From NCBI GenBank assembly GCA_963844055.1, contig CAWJMN010000001.1:682001-746000 (forward strand): DNA of 64,000 nucleotides, written 5' to 3'. This DNA is from CAWJMN01 sp963844055 (GTDB lineage Bacteria > Planctomycetota > Planctomycetia > Pirellulales > Pirellulaceae). Positions within the stretch are counted from its first letter, which is position 1. Each line of letters opens with the position of its first letter. Position numbers and translations under genes: made by a program. This document shows positions 27,530-36,565 of this stretch, one piece after another. The notes beneath the pieces are model-generated. The model was not told where the DNA came from. It worked only from the letters and a program-made list of their open reading frames with translations, and searched no databases.

Positions 27530-28267
27530 CTATCTCCACAGTTGATCGTCTTCAAACGGGTGCGCACCACCAACCAACTTTGGCTTGGGCAAAACCTTCA
27601 AAATGGCGGACGCCAAACGAAGGTCTTCCTGCGTTGTGATCTTAATGTTGAGCGAGGTCGCATGCACCATGTGAATGGTATGGCCGGCAAATTCCATTAC
27701 TTGCGCATCGTCCGTTGCCGAGCGGCCGGCTAATTTTGCGTAGGCGGCCAAAAGCTGCTCGCGACGAAATACCTGCGGGGTTTGCCCTTCCCAAAGATGT
27801 TCGCGGCTGACCGTTTGATCGATTTTGCCGTGCGATACCTTCTTTAGCGTCGCCGTCACCGGACAGCCCAACATCGCAGCGCCATGCTTTTCAGCGGCAG
27901 CAAATACCGCGTCGATCCATGCGGGGATAATGCAGGGGCGAGCAGCATCATGGACAGCAACGAACTCAACGTCGCTTCGCACCCGTTCGAGGGCACAGAT
28001 GACAGAGTCAGAACGCTCTTTGCCACCATCGATAACTTCAATTCCCAGCAATGCCGCACTAGCAGCATATTTGTCTTCGAAGTACTCGCGATCTTCCGGC
28101 GAGATTACCAGCAACGTTTGGGCAACATCGGCTCGGCCAACGAACCGTTCTGCGACGTGCAGCCAAACAGGACGACCGTCCAGCAGGGCAAACGGCTTCT
28201 TATGATGCGGATCGTTAAACCGGCTGCTCTTTCCAGCGGCTGGCAGGATCACGGCAAAGCTGACCAC
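27530..28267 (-). CDS. ispD: 2-C-methyl-D-erythritol 4-phosphate cytidylyltransferase
   Basis: Third step of the MEP isoprenoid pathway: couples CTP with methylerythritol phosphate. The nucleotide-binding start reads VILPAAGKSSRFNDPHHKKPF (GxGxR-like loop plus lysine), followed by SVICALERV, FVAVHDAARPCI and the later TDDAQVMEFAGHTIHMVHATSLNIKITTQEDL, all diagnostic. The 245 residues are close to the usual 230-240. It stands alone, not fused to IspF, and is divergent from holA. Confidence 0.96.
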   Translation of the reverse strand: MVSFAVILPAAGKSSRFNDPHHKKPFALLDGRPVWLHVAERFVGRADVAQTLLVISPEDREYFEDKYAASAALLGIEVIDGGKERSDSVICALERVRSDVEFVAVHDAARPCIIPAWIDAVFAAAEKHGAAMLGCPVTATLKKVSHGKIDQTVSREHLWEGQTPQVFRREQLLAAYAKLAGRSATDDAQVMEFAGHTIHMVHATSLNIKITTQEDLRLASAILKVLPKPKLVGGAHPFEDDQLWR

Positions 28268-28592
28268 GTTAGTCGAAGCTCAGGATGGTGGGGGAAGCGA
28301 TCAAATTCAAGACGCGGTTACGACACGCAGTATTTTGGGTGTTGTTCACCTGTGAGTCAAGCGATTCCCTGAAGGTGGCAAGCTAAAACCAGGAAAAAGC
28401 GACTCCACTCGTGTTGGGCAGAACTAAGAGGGGGATTTCATCGGCAAATCCTGGAATTCTTGGCCACGAATGGGACCGCTTACATACACCAGAAAGCTTC
28501 GCAAATCTGGCAACCGACTCGCGGAAGTGTCGGCCATGCCTTACGCTTACAGCGTTGTAACGATCGGTACCGCACGCCTGTTTTTTACCTTG
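28268..28592. other. Intergenic region between ispD and holA
   Basis: This 325-base stretch separates the divergent starts of ispD and holA and should hold both promoters. I see no convincing small gene, RNA or strong hairpin. Open frames through it continue into holA but have no family similarity upstream of the chosen start. Confidence 0.5.
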
Positions 28593-29709
28593 ATGGCTGG
28601 CATGGCAGAGGGTTTCATCTCCGTTTTGGACTATCTGGCTTCGCCCGAGCAGCATGCGCCGGCTGCGGTGACTGTGCTCTTTGGTGATGAGCCGTTCCTA
28701 AAGGGGCTCGCCCTGGAGCAGCTTTGCCCAGCAGCGACCGATGCTGATGAACACATGCCCACCATCTTCGACATGGAAGAATCGGTGCCAGAATGGCGAG
28801 ATGTGATTGACGAGCTTTCTAGCCAGTCACTCTTTGGCGGTGGTGGCGCCCGGCAAGTCGTTGTGCGGCACGCTGACCCCTTTGTTCAGCGCCCATCGGT
28901 CACGTCTGGAAGACTATGTCACCCATCCTCGCAAGTCGGGGCGGCTATTGCTGGAAGTGAATGACTGGGGATCGAACACGCGGCTCTACAAATCGGTCGC
29001 AGAGTCCGGCCTACAAATTGAATGTCGTGCACCCACCCGGGCCCAAGGGAAGTCAGCCAAGGTGGTTGATGAAGCCAAGGTCGCAACTTGGGTAATGGAG
29101 CGTGGCAAAAAGACGCACAACATTTCGGTCGAGCGTGCGGCCGCAGCATTGCTCGTGGAACTTTCCGGCTCCGTTTTTGGCATGCTGGATCAGGATCTTG
29201 CGAAGTTGGCCCTGTTTGTAACGCGTGGCCAGAAGGTAACCGCCGAGCTGGTGCAAGATGTCGTTGGTGGCTGGCGCGCTAAGACCACTTGGGAAATGAT
29301 TGACGCCGTACTGGATGGCAACAGCGCTGCCGCCTTGTTGCAGCTAGATCGCTTCTTGCAATCCGGAGAGCATCCGCTGGCACTGTTTGGAAGCATCTCG
29401 TGGAGCCTGCGCCGCTATGCGGCCGCAACCCGCTATTACCAGCAGTCCGTTCGCCGCAAACAGCCAATGGATCTGCGCAGCGCTCTGCTCAAAGCGGGTG
29501 TACGGCAATATCCGGCCGATGAAGTTGCCAAAGCAGAAACCCGGTTGAAAGCTCTCGGACGCTTCCGTGCGGGGGATCTGTACAAGGATCTGATCGAGAT
29601 CGATGTCGCGCTCAAGGGCTCGCATTCGGATGAGTCGCGGGCTCGCTGGCTGCTCGAAAACCTCTTTCTGAAGATTTCTCGGCCCCTTTCTCCTAAGCCG
29701 GTACGCTAA
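28593..29709 (+). CDS. holA: DNA polymerase III delta subunit, split by a one-base frameshift
   Basis: HolA loads the beta clamp as part of the clamp-loader complex. The first frame gives AVTVLFGDEPFLKGLALEQL and RQVVVRHADPFV, the typical N-terminal AAA-like domain. The continuation AHRSRLEDYVTHPRKSG and LLLEVNDWGSNTRLYK is in the next frame, from about 28888 to the stop at 29709. Removing one base at 28884-28887 joins DPFV to SAHRSRLEDYV and gives about 371 residues, a normal length. Later segments ELSGSVFGMLDQDLAKLAL and GEHPLALFGSISWSLRRY fit HolA. HolA is essential, so a sequence error is more likely than a dead gene unless a second copy exists. Confidence 0.85.
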
Positions 29710-29913
29710 ACGGCTTAAGTTGCAGCAAATTGCTAGCGTTCGCAGTGCTGGCATTGCCGCGCAAGCACTAATGCTGCTGTTAATCCTGTATTGAAGGATA
29801 GTGCCTGTTTTTTGTACTATCCCGCCGTAAAGCTCTTTCGTCACCTTGAAGGTTGCGAAGGTTGTTGGGCTTTATTTGCCAACAACGTGAGCCCATTCAC
29901 TGCGGGAAACATC

Positions 29914-31278
29914 ATGAATCGTTCGGCATCGACTATCGGCTTAGAAAGCATCCTCGGGGCATTGTGCCTCGCGCTGGTGATGTCGGGCTGTAGTGCGGTC
30001 AAGATTCTCGATGGAGAGCTTCCTGATCTTCTGACCGAGAAAGTGGAAGTGCATACCACGCCGTATCCGGTGTATGGAAAGCCCCACACCATTTCGGACC
30101 ATGCAGATCCTGAGCGTCTTCCGAAAACCGCCAAGACGAAAGAACCATCTCCGAACGCGACGGCAGCCAAAACGCCTGCACCCGTTCAGCCCCCAGCAGC
30201 GCCGGTAGAACATGTGGCGACTGCCCCGGCAGCACCTCGTGCGGTAGCCCCGATTCCGGTCAATACAAAATCAGCCATCAGGGCTCCTACTCCAGCCCCG
30301 CTGGTGAATGGAAAAATTCCAGACTCGCAACCCGCCCTGATAGCGTTGCCACTTACTCCTGCGAATGCCGCACCAACGGTCTCGGCCGACAAGCCCGTCG
30401 CGAAGACGATAGAGTCATCGGCAGCGAACCCTCATGTCGAAGAACTTGTCGCTTCACCCGCGCATGCAGAAAAGGTCTATCCTGACGCAACCGTTTGCGC
30501 CAGCGAACCTGAAAAGGTAGAGCTGACGCCGGAAGAACGCCGCATCAAATGGCACAAAGATCGTGATGCACTGATTACCGCGTTACAAGAAGAGCTTCGC
30601 GAACGCCGACAGAAGAACTCGCATGATGAAGAGTTGCCCATCCTCGAAAAAGAGCTGCGACTTCTGCACTTGGCGGCGGGCGATGTCGAAGGTGCTGCTG
30701 AAAAGATCGATGCACTACCTGCCGCAGAACAAGAAGCGTTTCGTCACTTGATGTACGGGCTTTCCACCTGGCAGTCCCGTGATGAAGGGACTCGCCCGAT
30801 TTTGCGCAACGCAAAAATTCAGCGGGCCTTGCGAGATGCTGCCCATGAATTGGCCAAAACCAGCAAGCTCGATCTGCGGAACCTAACCTTCTGCGAAAAG
30901 GTCGACAGCTACGGCTGGTTTACCGAGTTCCCTCGCAACACGCTCAAGCCCGGCGAACAAGTCATCTTGTATGTCGAGGTGGAGAACTTTGCTGCCGAGG
31001 CTCGTGGCAAAAAGGAATTTGAAACCGAGCTCCAAGGCTCCTACCAAGTATTTGACATGGCTGGCAAGATGGTTGCCGAGCGAAAGCTACCGCTAGATCG
31101 TGAGACCTGTCGCAACTATCGTCGTGACTACTTCTTGGCCTATCGCATCTATCTGCCGGAAAATATGGCCCCCGGCAAACATCGCTTGGAACTGACCGTG
31201 GAAGACCTCAAGGCTGTCGATAATGCCAAGGGAGCCAAGTTTGGCACCGGCGTTATTGAATTCACCGTGGCCGACTAG
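29914..31278 (+). CDS. Lipoprotein of unknown function with Ala/Pro-rich linker
   Basis: The leader ends in LVMSGC, a good lipobox with the anchor cysteine at about residue 26. Residues about 65-210 are rich in Ala, Pro, Thr and Lys and probably disordered. A charged helical stretch follows (about 220-290, with KWHKDRDALITALQEELRERRQK), and the C-terminal 150 residues look like a beta-sandwich (NTLKPGEQVILYVEVENFAA, HRLELTVEDL). It has 454 residues from the ATG at 29914. I recognise no family; a cell-envelope role is inferred from the lipobox alone. Confidence 0.75.
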   Translation: MNRSASTIGLESILGALCLALVMSGCSAVKILDGELPDLLTEKVEVHTTPYPVYGKPHTISDHADPERLPKTAKTKEPSPNATAAKTPAPVQPPAAPVEHVATAPAAPRAVAPIPVNTKSAIRAPTPAPLVNGKIPDSQPALIALPLTPANAAPTVSADKPVAKTIESSAANPHVEELVASPAHAEKVYPDATVCASEPEKVELTPEERRIKWHKDRDALITALQEELRERRQKNSHDEELPILEKELRLLHLAAGDVEGAAEKIDALPAAEQEAFRHLMYGLSTWQSRDEGTRPILRNAKIQRALRDAAHELAKTSKLDLRNLTFCEKVDSYGWFTEFPRNTLKPGEQVILYVEVENFAAEARGKKEFETELQGSYQVFDMAGKMVAERKLPLDRETCRNYRRDYFLAYRIYLPENMAPGKHRLELTVEDLKAVDNAKGAKFGTGVIEFTVAD

Positions 31279-31376
31279 TTCCGGTGTCCGTAAAAAGCTC
31301 GCTCTTGGTATGCTAGGGGAAGGTCAGCGCTCTGCCGATTGGCGAGCCGATTCTCCTTTGCCTTTTGCTAGATACC

Positions 31377-32261
31377 ATGCCTTTTCCCTCGCAACTTGCA
31401 CCGATCCCCGGCGAATACCGAGCGGAACTTGCGCATGATGGACTCATGCGAACGTTTCGGGTGATCATCCCCGAGTCGCTCCTCTATCTGGATGAATGGC
31501 CGCTGGTCATTGCTTTGCATGGCAGTGGCACCCACGCCGGCACGATGGAAGCTTTCACCGGCCTAAGTGAATTTGCGGCCGAGCAAGGATTTGTTGTCGT
31601 CTATCCTAATGGGACCGGCCGAACACGAACGACCCTTAGCTGGAATGTTCGCGGCTTTAATAGTCACGCCGCCAAGCAACAGGTAGACGACCTTGGCTAT
31701 TTGCAGGCACTCCTGGATGAACTACAAGCGAAGCTTCCCATCGACCTGGGGCAGGTTTTCGTTACCGGGTTTTCCAACGGCGCGATGATGGCCTATGCCT
31801 TGGCCAATACGATCGCCGATCGAATTAGCGCTATTGGTCCGGTCGCAGGCCCAATGCTGATGGACATCGGCCAGCCCTCGCGTCCGATGCCGATTTGCCA
31901 TATTCACGGTACCCACGATGAGTTTGCACCGATGGAAGGGGGGATTGGTCGTAAGAGCCTTTCCAAGACCAAGTTCCCACCACTGACCCACACGCTGGAG
32001 ACTTGGGCCTCTGCCAACCAGTGCGACCTCACTCCCGTGACGGAAAGGTTTCCGGCAGTTTACGATGACGGCACACAAATTGTGCGACACGTTTACCAGT
32101 CGCAAGTGCCGCATGGCCAGATTCAGTTTTATGAAGTGGTGGGGGGCGGGCATACCTGGCCCGGCCGCGAATCGATCTTCACGATCTTGGGCAAAAGCAC
32201 CAAGAACCTGGACGCAAACCGGGTCCTGTGGCATTTCTTTCAAGAGCATCGCCGCAAGTAA
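31377..32261 (+). CDS. PHB-depolymerase/LpqC-like esterase (alpha/beta hydrolase)
   Basis: An alpha/beta hydrolase of the esterase PHB depolymerase (LpqC/feruloyl esterase) type. WPLVIALHGSGTHAGTMEAFTGLSEFAAEQGFVVVYPNGT is characteristic, followed by the nucleophile elbow GFSNGAMM with the catalytic serine, HIHGTHDEF (aspartate) and VVGGGHTWPG (histidine). No signal peptide is seen, so it may act in the cytoplasm or be exported by another route. Its 294 residues start from the ATG at 31377; an upstream TTG is less likely. The substrate may be polyhydroxyalkanoate or a carboxylic ester. Confidence 0.85.
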   Translation: MPFPSQLAPIPGEYRAELAHDGLMRTFRVIIPESLLYLDEWPLVIALHGSGTHAGTMEAFTGLSEFAAEQGFVVVYPNGTGRTRTTLSWNVRGFNSHAAKQQVDDLGYLQALLDELQAKLPIDLGQVFVTGFSNGAMMAYALANTIADRISAIGPVAGPMLMDIGQPSRPMPICHIHGTHDEFAPMEGGIGRKSLSKTKFPPLTHTLETWASANQCDLTPVTERFPAVYDDGTQIVRHVYQSQVPHGQIQFYEVVGGGHTWPGRESIFTILGKSTKNLDANRVLWHFFQEHRRK

Positions 32262-32454
32262 TCGGCCTGGCCCAAGCATCCGCAAAAACCAACCACTTGT
32301 GCTTGTTGACACTCAATATCTTTTGGGTGTTAGTGTGATGGCTCGATGAAGTGATCTCTGGCGATTCGCTGACCGCGAATTTTCACAAGAAATCCTCCTC
32401 CAGGATTCTTGGGGGAGGTGGGCGTTTGCCCTAAAAACCGTCTATGATGCGAGG

Positions 32455-34428
32455 ATGGCTGCACACAATCATTCGCACGACGGTTCACACGATCACTCGC
32501 ATTCGCATGGTCCCCATGCCGGCCCGCCGGTGGCCGAGGCGATTCGCACTGGCCTGTGCGCACTTCTAGGGATCGTTGCGGCCCTGTTTCATTATTTTGA
32601 TTTGGTTCCTCGGTCCGACCTAGTCTCCATTGGGTTTTGCGCTGCCGCATATGCGATGGGAGGTTGGGGGCCATTCATTGAATCGGTTCAGGCGGCTCGC
32701 AAAGGACGCTTGGGGGTTGACCTGTTGATGGTTTTGGCAGCTGTCGGTGCGGCCGCCATTGGCGACTGGTTAGAAGGAACGGTTTTACTGTTCCTGTTTG
32801 CACTCAGCCACACGCTGGAGGAATTTGCCACCTATCGCACTTCCCGTTCGATTGAGTCCTTGATTCAGCTTCGCCCGAGTGAAGCTTCGAAGTTCAATCT
32901 GGAGGATCAATCCGAAGTTCGCGTGGCGACGGAGTCCCTTTCTGTAGGGGACCTCATTCGAATTCGTCCCGGCGAACGCTTTCCCATTGATGGCATCATC
33001 TATGAGGGAGAGACTTGGGCTGATGAAGCCACGCTTACCGGGGAAAGTGAACCGATTCATAAGCCGCTGGGGGCCAACGTCTTTTCCGGCACCATCAATG
33101 CCAAGGGAAGCGTCCTGGTTCGCATGACCAAGCTCGTTGCGGATACTACCCTGCAACGGATCGTACACATGGTGCAAGATGCTCAGGCGCAAAAGACACC
33201 AACGCAGCGATTTGTAGAATCCTGGCAGCAGCCCTATGTCATTGGTGTGCTGATCGCTTCCTTGCTCGTATTCATCGGTTCGAAATACGTGCATTCAAAA
33301 GATTGGTACGACGCCTTCTACCATGCGATGGTCATTCTGGTGGCGGCATCGCCCTGCGCGGTGGTGGTCAGCACGCCAGCGGTGATGCTCTCTGCAATTG
33401 CCCGTGCCGGCCGACAAGGGATTCTGTTCAAAGGGGCCGTGCATGTTGAGTCGCTGGGGCTGATCGATGTGCTGGCGCTTGACAAAACCGGGACGCTTAC
33501 TCTAGGCAAGCCCGGCGTTGCTGAAGTTTGGGCCATGGATCTGGATACCTTGCCCCGCATGTTAGGGCTAGCCGCAGCCGTCGAACGGCGCAGCGAACAT
33601 CCGCTGGCCGCTCCGGTGCTGGCCGAGACGGCCTTGCGGCAGGTTTTACTTCCTGAGCATCCCCTTCAAGATTTTCATAGCCACACCGGCTTGGGCGTGC
33701 ATGCCCGGATTGATGGCGTGTGGGTTGGTGTGGGGCGTGAAGGGCTATTCAAAGAACATGGTGTAGAGCTGCCGGCGCTGCTGCTTGAAAAAGCCCAATC
33801 GGTTCGCGTGCTGGGCCAGACGGCCTTGATTGTGGTCGTAGTGGAAGAAAAGCTGTACGGCATCATTGCCTTGGCAGATCAAATTCGCCCTGAGGCCTCT
33901 GCGGTGCTTGATGCACTTCGCCATTTGGGCATTCATCGCTCTATCATGCTCACTGGTGATCATGAACGGGTTGCCCAAGCGGTGGCGAAGTTGCTCAATG
34001 TCGATGAAGTTCGCGCGGGCCTGATGCCTGACCAAAAAGTTCAAGAGCTACGCCGGCTAGATGCCAGTGGCAACGGTGTTGCAATGGTGGGGGACGGCGT
34101 GAACGATGCTCCCGCTTTGGCAACGGCAAGGGTTGGCATTGCCATGGGTGGGGCCGGCACCGATGTGGCGCTGGAGGTGGCCGATGTGGTCTTCATGCGC
34201 GACGATTTGCAAGGCTTACCATTTGCTATTTGGTTGAGCCGATTGGCTCGCCGTAAGGTGCGCCAAAACCTGATCTTTTCATTTGGAATGATTGGATTGT
34301 TGGTGCTTTCCACCTTTGCGAATCTGCCATTATGGCTAGGCGTGCTGGGCCATGAGGGAAGCACCGTGATAGTTGTCTTCAACGGCCTGAGCCTGCTCTG
34401 GCAAAAGCCACCGAAGTTCTATACCTAG
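32455..34428 (+). CDS. P1B-type heavy-metal ATPase with His-rich N-terminus and SPC motif
   Basis: A 657-residue metal-exporting P-type ATPase. Residues 4-21 hold eight histidines (HNHSHDGSHDHSHSHGPH), a likely metal-binding tail in place of CxxC domains. The actuator motif TGES is at 195-198, the ion-site motif is SPC (299-301) rather than CPC, the phosphorylation site DKTGTLT begins at about 343, the SEHP histidine is at about 382, and GDGVNDAPAL closes the hinge. SPC and a short N-terminus match the P1B-4 group, which moves cobalt, zinc or related ions. Exact substrate unknown. The ATG is very near a GAGG, so a slightly different start is possible. Confidence 0.92.
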   Translation: MAAHNHSHDGSHDHSHSHGPHAGPPVAEAIRTGLCALLGIVAALFHYFDLVPRSDLVSIGFCAAAYAMGGWGPFIESVQAARKGRLGVDLLMVLAAVGAAAIGDWLEGTVLLFLFALSHTLEEFATYRTSRSIESLIQLRPSEASKFNLEDQSEVRVATESLSVGDLIRIRPGERFPIDGIIYEGETWADEATLTGESEPIHKPLGANVFSGTINAKGSVLVRMTKLVADTTLQRIVHMVQDAQAQKTPTQRFVESWQQPYVIGVLIASLLVFIGSKYVHSKDWYDAFYHAMVILVAASPCAVVVSTPAVMLSAIARAGRQGILFKGAVHVESLGLIDVLALDKTGTLTLGKPGVAEVWAMDLDTLPRMLGLAAAVERRSEHPLAAPVLAETALRQVLLPEHPLQDFHSHTGLGVHARIDGVWVGVGREGLFKEHGVELPALLLEKAQSVRVLGQTALIVVVVEEKLYGIIALADQIRPEASAVLDALRHLGIHRSIMLTGDHERVAQAVAKLLNVDEVRAGLMPDQKVQELRRLDASGNGVAMVGDGVNDAPALATARVGIAMGGAGTDVALEVADVVFMRDDLQGLPFAIWLSRLARRKVRQNLIFSFGMIGLLVLSTFANLPLWLGVLGHEGSTVIVVFNGLSLLWQKPPKFYT

Positions 34429-34444
34429 GTCGTGGATGGGAGAG

Positions 34445-34834
34445 CTACTTCGCTTCGTCGCCCTCTTTGGCGTCGGCGGGATCGATCGGTTCGATCCCCT
34501 TTTTCTTCTTGAGGTCGGCTGCTGCACGAAGGCGTTTGAGTTTGGCCAGTTGGTCGGGCTCAAGTATCCCTTCAATCTCTTTGGTTTGTTCAGCTTGCAG
34601 ACGTTTGATCCGAGCCGCCAAGCCGTCGATCTCGGCATCGTACTTGGCCTGGATGGCATAGATCCGCTGCCGCTGGCTGTCGGTCACCACATCTTTAAAG
34701 TGGACGGGAAGTCGGCCACGCGCCTTGGCCGCCGCACCAGGGTTGGGAGGGTCAGCGCTGATAGCGATTATCGCGATCCCCATAAACAGGGTCGCCAGCA
34801 GTAACATCCCAATGCGATTAAGGCCGTACGGCAT
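34445..34834 (-). CDS. Small exported protein with coiled-coil, unknown function
   Basis: A hydrophobic signal segment (about residues 6-27, ending ISADP) is followed by a helical, charged region (about 45-110) with IQAKYDAEIDGLAARIKRLQAE, a likely coiled-coil, and an acidic end. The pattern (exported, helical, Gln/Arg/Leu-rich) recalls Spy/CpxP-like periplasmic proteins of planctomycetes, but the LTxxQ motif is not clear. Its 129 residues start from the ATG at 34834, which has GAGGGA upstream. Convergent with the metal ATPase. Confidence 0.65.
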   Translation of the reverse strand: MPYGLNRIGMLLLATLFMGIAIIAISADPPNPGAAAKARGRLPVHFKDVVTDSQRQRIYAIQAKYDAEIDGLAARIKRLQAEQTKEIEGILEPDQLAKLKRLRAAADLKKKKGIEPIDPADAKEGDEAK

Positions 34835-34990
34835 TGCTTCCCTCGATTCCATGACTACGGTTTTTATTCGTTGCTTTTGGCAAGTCTAAAAGCCGTAGCG
34901 TAGAAAAAGGAATGGCCTAATCAGGCTATTTTGGAACGGGCAGGACAAGCGAAGGCCGGAGCGTGGCCCATGTCCCAAGAAATGGAAAAA

Positions 34991-35026
34991 GGTCATTACA
35001 CAGCGATCCATCGCTATGTAATGACC
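34991..35026 (-). repeat. Near-perfect 36-base inverted repeat, terminator-like on minus strand
   Basis: The arms GGTCATTACACAGCGAT and ATCGCTATGTAATGACC pair over 17 bases with a single mismatch and almost no loop. On the minus strand the stem is followed by five T. It lies about 160 bases beyond the terminator of the Cys-rich protein gene, so it may be a second, tandem terminator, or the end of a short transcript. Confidence 0.6.
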
Positions 35027-35183
35027 TCTACCCTGAACCAAACCAACTCCTGCGTAATCGACAATCCTTTGTCAATCCGCTGGGTTGTACTAATGGAATC
35101 GGCAATGCCGACCTAGCCTCTTAAGCCGTTTTTGACGTTTATCCTAAGTCAAAGTCCCGTCAAGATTTGGAGCATGATGCAAC

Positions 35184-35213
35184 AAAAAAAGGCGACCCCG
35201 AGGGATCGCCTTT
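35184..35213 (-). terminator. Intrinsic terminator of the Cys-rich exported protein gene
   Basis: AAAGGCGA (35188-35195) pairs with TCGCCTTT (35206-35213), with a short GC extension and a bulged A inside. On the minus strand it runs into seven T. It stands about 55 bases after the gene's stop. Confidence 0.8.
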
Positions 35214-35267
35214 ATCATGGCTTTGTCATTAACAAACCCTACAATCGTCAGGGTTTCTCTTGCTGGC

Positions 35268-36113
35268 TTAGCGTGCTGGCTTGAGAAGCGGAACCGAGAC
35301 GCTGCGGATTGTCATTTTGGTCAGCTTCGAGCGGGCTTCCTTGGGCTCTTCCGAAGCAGGAGCATCGTCCGCTGGAACGACTTGAAGCTTGGCTGGAGAC
35401 TGCTCGCCTTCGGCAACGGGCTCATCGGCGATTGGGCCGATATCGTCGCTGATGACTACAGGCTGCGGAATCGAGATCGCCTTACCTGGAGCGGCTGGAG
35501 GTGCTTCGGGTGCAGGAGCTGGCGTTGGGATGGGGCCTGGGGCATCCATCACCGGGGCAGCATTTCCTTCTTGGCAAGTCGAGCAGCCGGAGCCAGTGCC
35601 ACAAGCGTTGCAGCCACGAGCACAATGGCCGTGGGGGTGGCAACGGCGAGGATTCTGCACGTAGCCATCCCACAGGTGCGAGGTGCAAGGTGCGGAACGA
35701 TCGCAAATGCCGGGATAGTAAACATACCCGGCATAAGGTACGGGCCACGAACCGGCCCAAGGGTTGTTGCCACGCCAAGGGGCGACGGTCGCTCCCTGGG
35801 TATAGGCATTAAAGCCCATGCCGTGGTGTTGAGGATGGGAAACTTCCGCCATCTCCACATGCTCTACGCGAGCAATGGACTGAGGGGCGATTACACGCGG
35901 AGCAGTAGTCCCAGGCCGCGAATTCGCGGACGCAATGGGCTTAACTTGCTTCGGCGTCGCTTGGGCGACGCTGGTGATACGAAGGCTGTGCACATCGGGC
36001 GACTTCCCTCGGGGGGGAGAGGTCTGCGACCGTAACGGTTCTGCGGCTTCGCCGACAGAAACAACAGAGAGCGTTAATGCAAAAGCAAACGCGGCGTATC
36101 CATACCACTTCAT
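35268..36113 (-). CDS. Exported Cys- and Pro-rich protein, unknown function
   Basis: A signal peptide (about residues 1-23, ending GEAAEP) opens a 281-residue protein. The middle (about 115-190) is rich in Cys, His, Gly, Tyr and Trp, with CDRSAPC, CHPHGHCARGCNACGTGSGC and STCQ, suggesting metal binding or disulfides. Flanking parts are Pro/Ala-rich (APAPEAPPAAPG) and probably flexible. An AGGAGG ribosome site lies before the ATG. No family known to me; an outer-envelope or cell-surface role is inferred. The opposite strand is also open over most of its length but starts poorly. Confidence 0.75.
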   Translation of the reverse strand: MKWYGYAAFAFALTLSVVSVGEAAEPLRSQTSPPRGKSPDVHSLRITSVAQATPKQVKPIASANSRPGTTAPRVIAPQSIARVEHVEMAEVSHPQHHGMGFNAYTQGATVAPWRGNNPWAGSWPVPYAGYVYYPGICDRSAPCTSHLWDGYVQNPRRCHPHGHCARGCNACGTGSGCSTCQEGNAAPVMDAPGPIPTPAPAPEAPPAAPGKAISIPQPVVISDDIGPIADEPVAEGEQSPAKLQVVPADDAPASEEPKEARSKLTKMTIRSVSVPLLKPAR

Positions 36114-36565
36114 GTGAAATCTCCTCCTCAGTCACCATCCAAATTGGCTAGGTGGAGCCCGCCGAGACTAATCGTAGCCATGCACCCGCAAGTGCCGCAC
36201 GCAGTCGAACGTGTCAGAGCCTTCCTAAATGGCTCCTCTGCCGACCCTGCCGCGCAAGCGCAAACGGGGGCGGATACTCTACCTGCTCAACTCTGCCACA
36301 CGATTTGTGATTGGCAAATTCAAACGTGGCTTTTTGGCAACATTTTCTTCCCAGTGCCTCCAATGGATGCGACAGGCTTGGTGCGTAAGTGTTGGATTTG
36401 CAGGCAGTTGCGGCGAGTTGTGCATCGCAGAAAACTTGTTGGAAAATCTTTTTGCGTGTGGCGTTTTGGCCTCAAAGGGCTGGCGGTTGGGTTCCTCAAG
36501 GGGCCATAAAGGGAACCTCCATCCCGTTCAAACGGCAAAGTCGTTAAGGTAGAAGCTAGTCTGCG
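36114..36565. other. Intergenic region, no convincing gene
   Basis: A 452-base stretch between divergent genes. An open frame of 131 codons on the plus strand begins with a good ATG, but its product has mixed composition, many Arg and Cys and no recognisable fold, and its start overlaps the ribosome binding site of the divergent gene. Promoters for both flanking genes are expected here; I cannot place them. Confidence 0.45.

Larger units (their letters stand above)
34835..35267. other. Intergenic region with two strong hairpins
   Basis: This 433-base stretch lies between two minus-strand genes. It should hold the terminator of the upstream Cys-rich protein gene and the promoter of the downstream coiled-coil protein. 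Two strong hairpins are listed separately (34991-35026 and 35184-35213). A small plus-strand open frame of 61 codons crosses it and is judged non-coding. Confidence 0.5.

Noticed and set aside
34931..35116. 61-codon plus-strand frame across the 36-base inverted repeat
   Set aside because: Its coding content comes from a palindrome, there is no ribosome site and no similarity.
35217..36035. Long plus-strand open frame (272 codons) opposite the Cys-rich exported protein
   Set aside because: It has no ribosome site or export signal and a composition rich in Arg and Trp typical of antisense frames, while the minus-strand frame has AGGAGG and a signal peptide.
36114..36509. Possible 131-codon gene upstream of the membrane protein at 36566
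   Set aside because: Start overlaps the ribosome site of the divergent gene and the product has no plausible domain.
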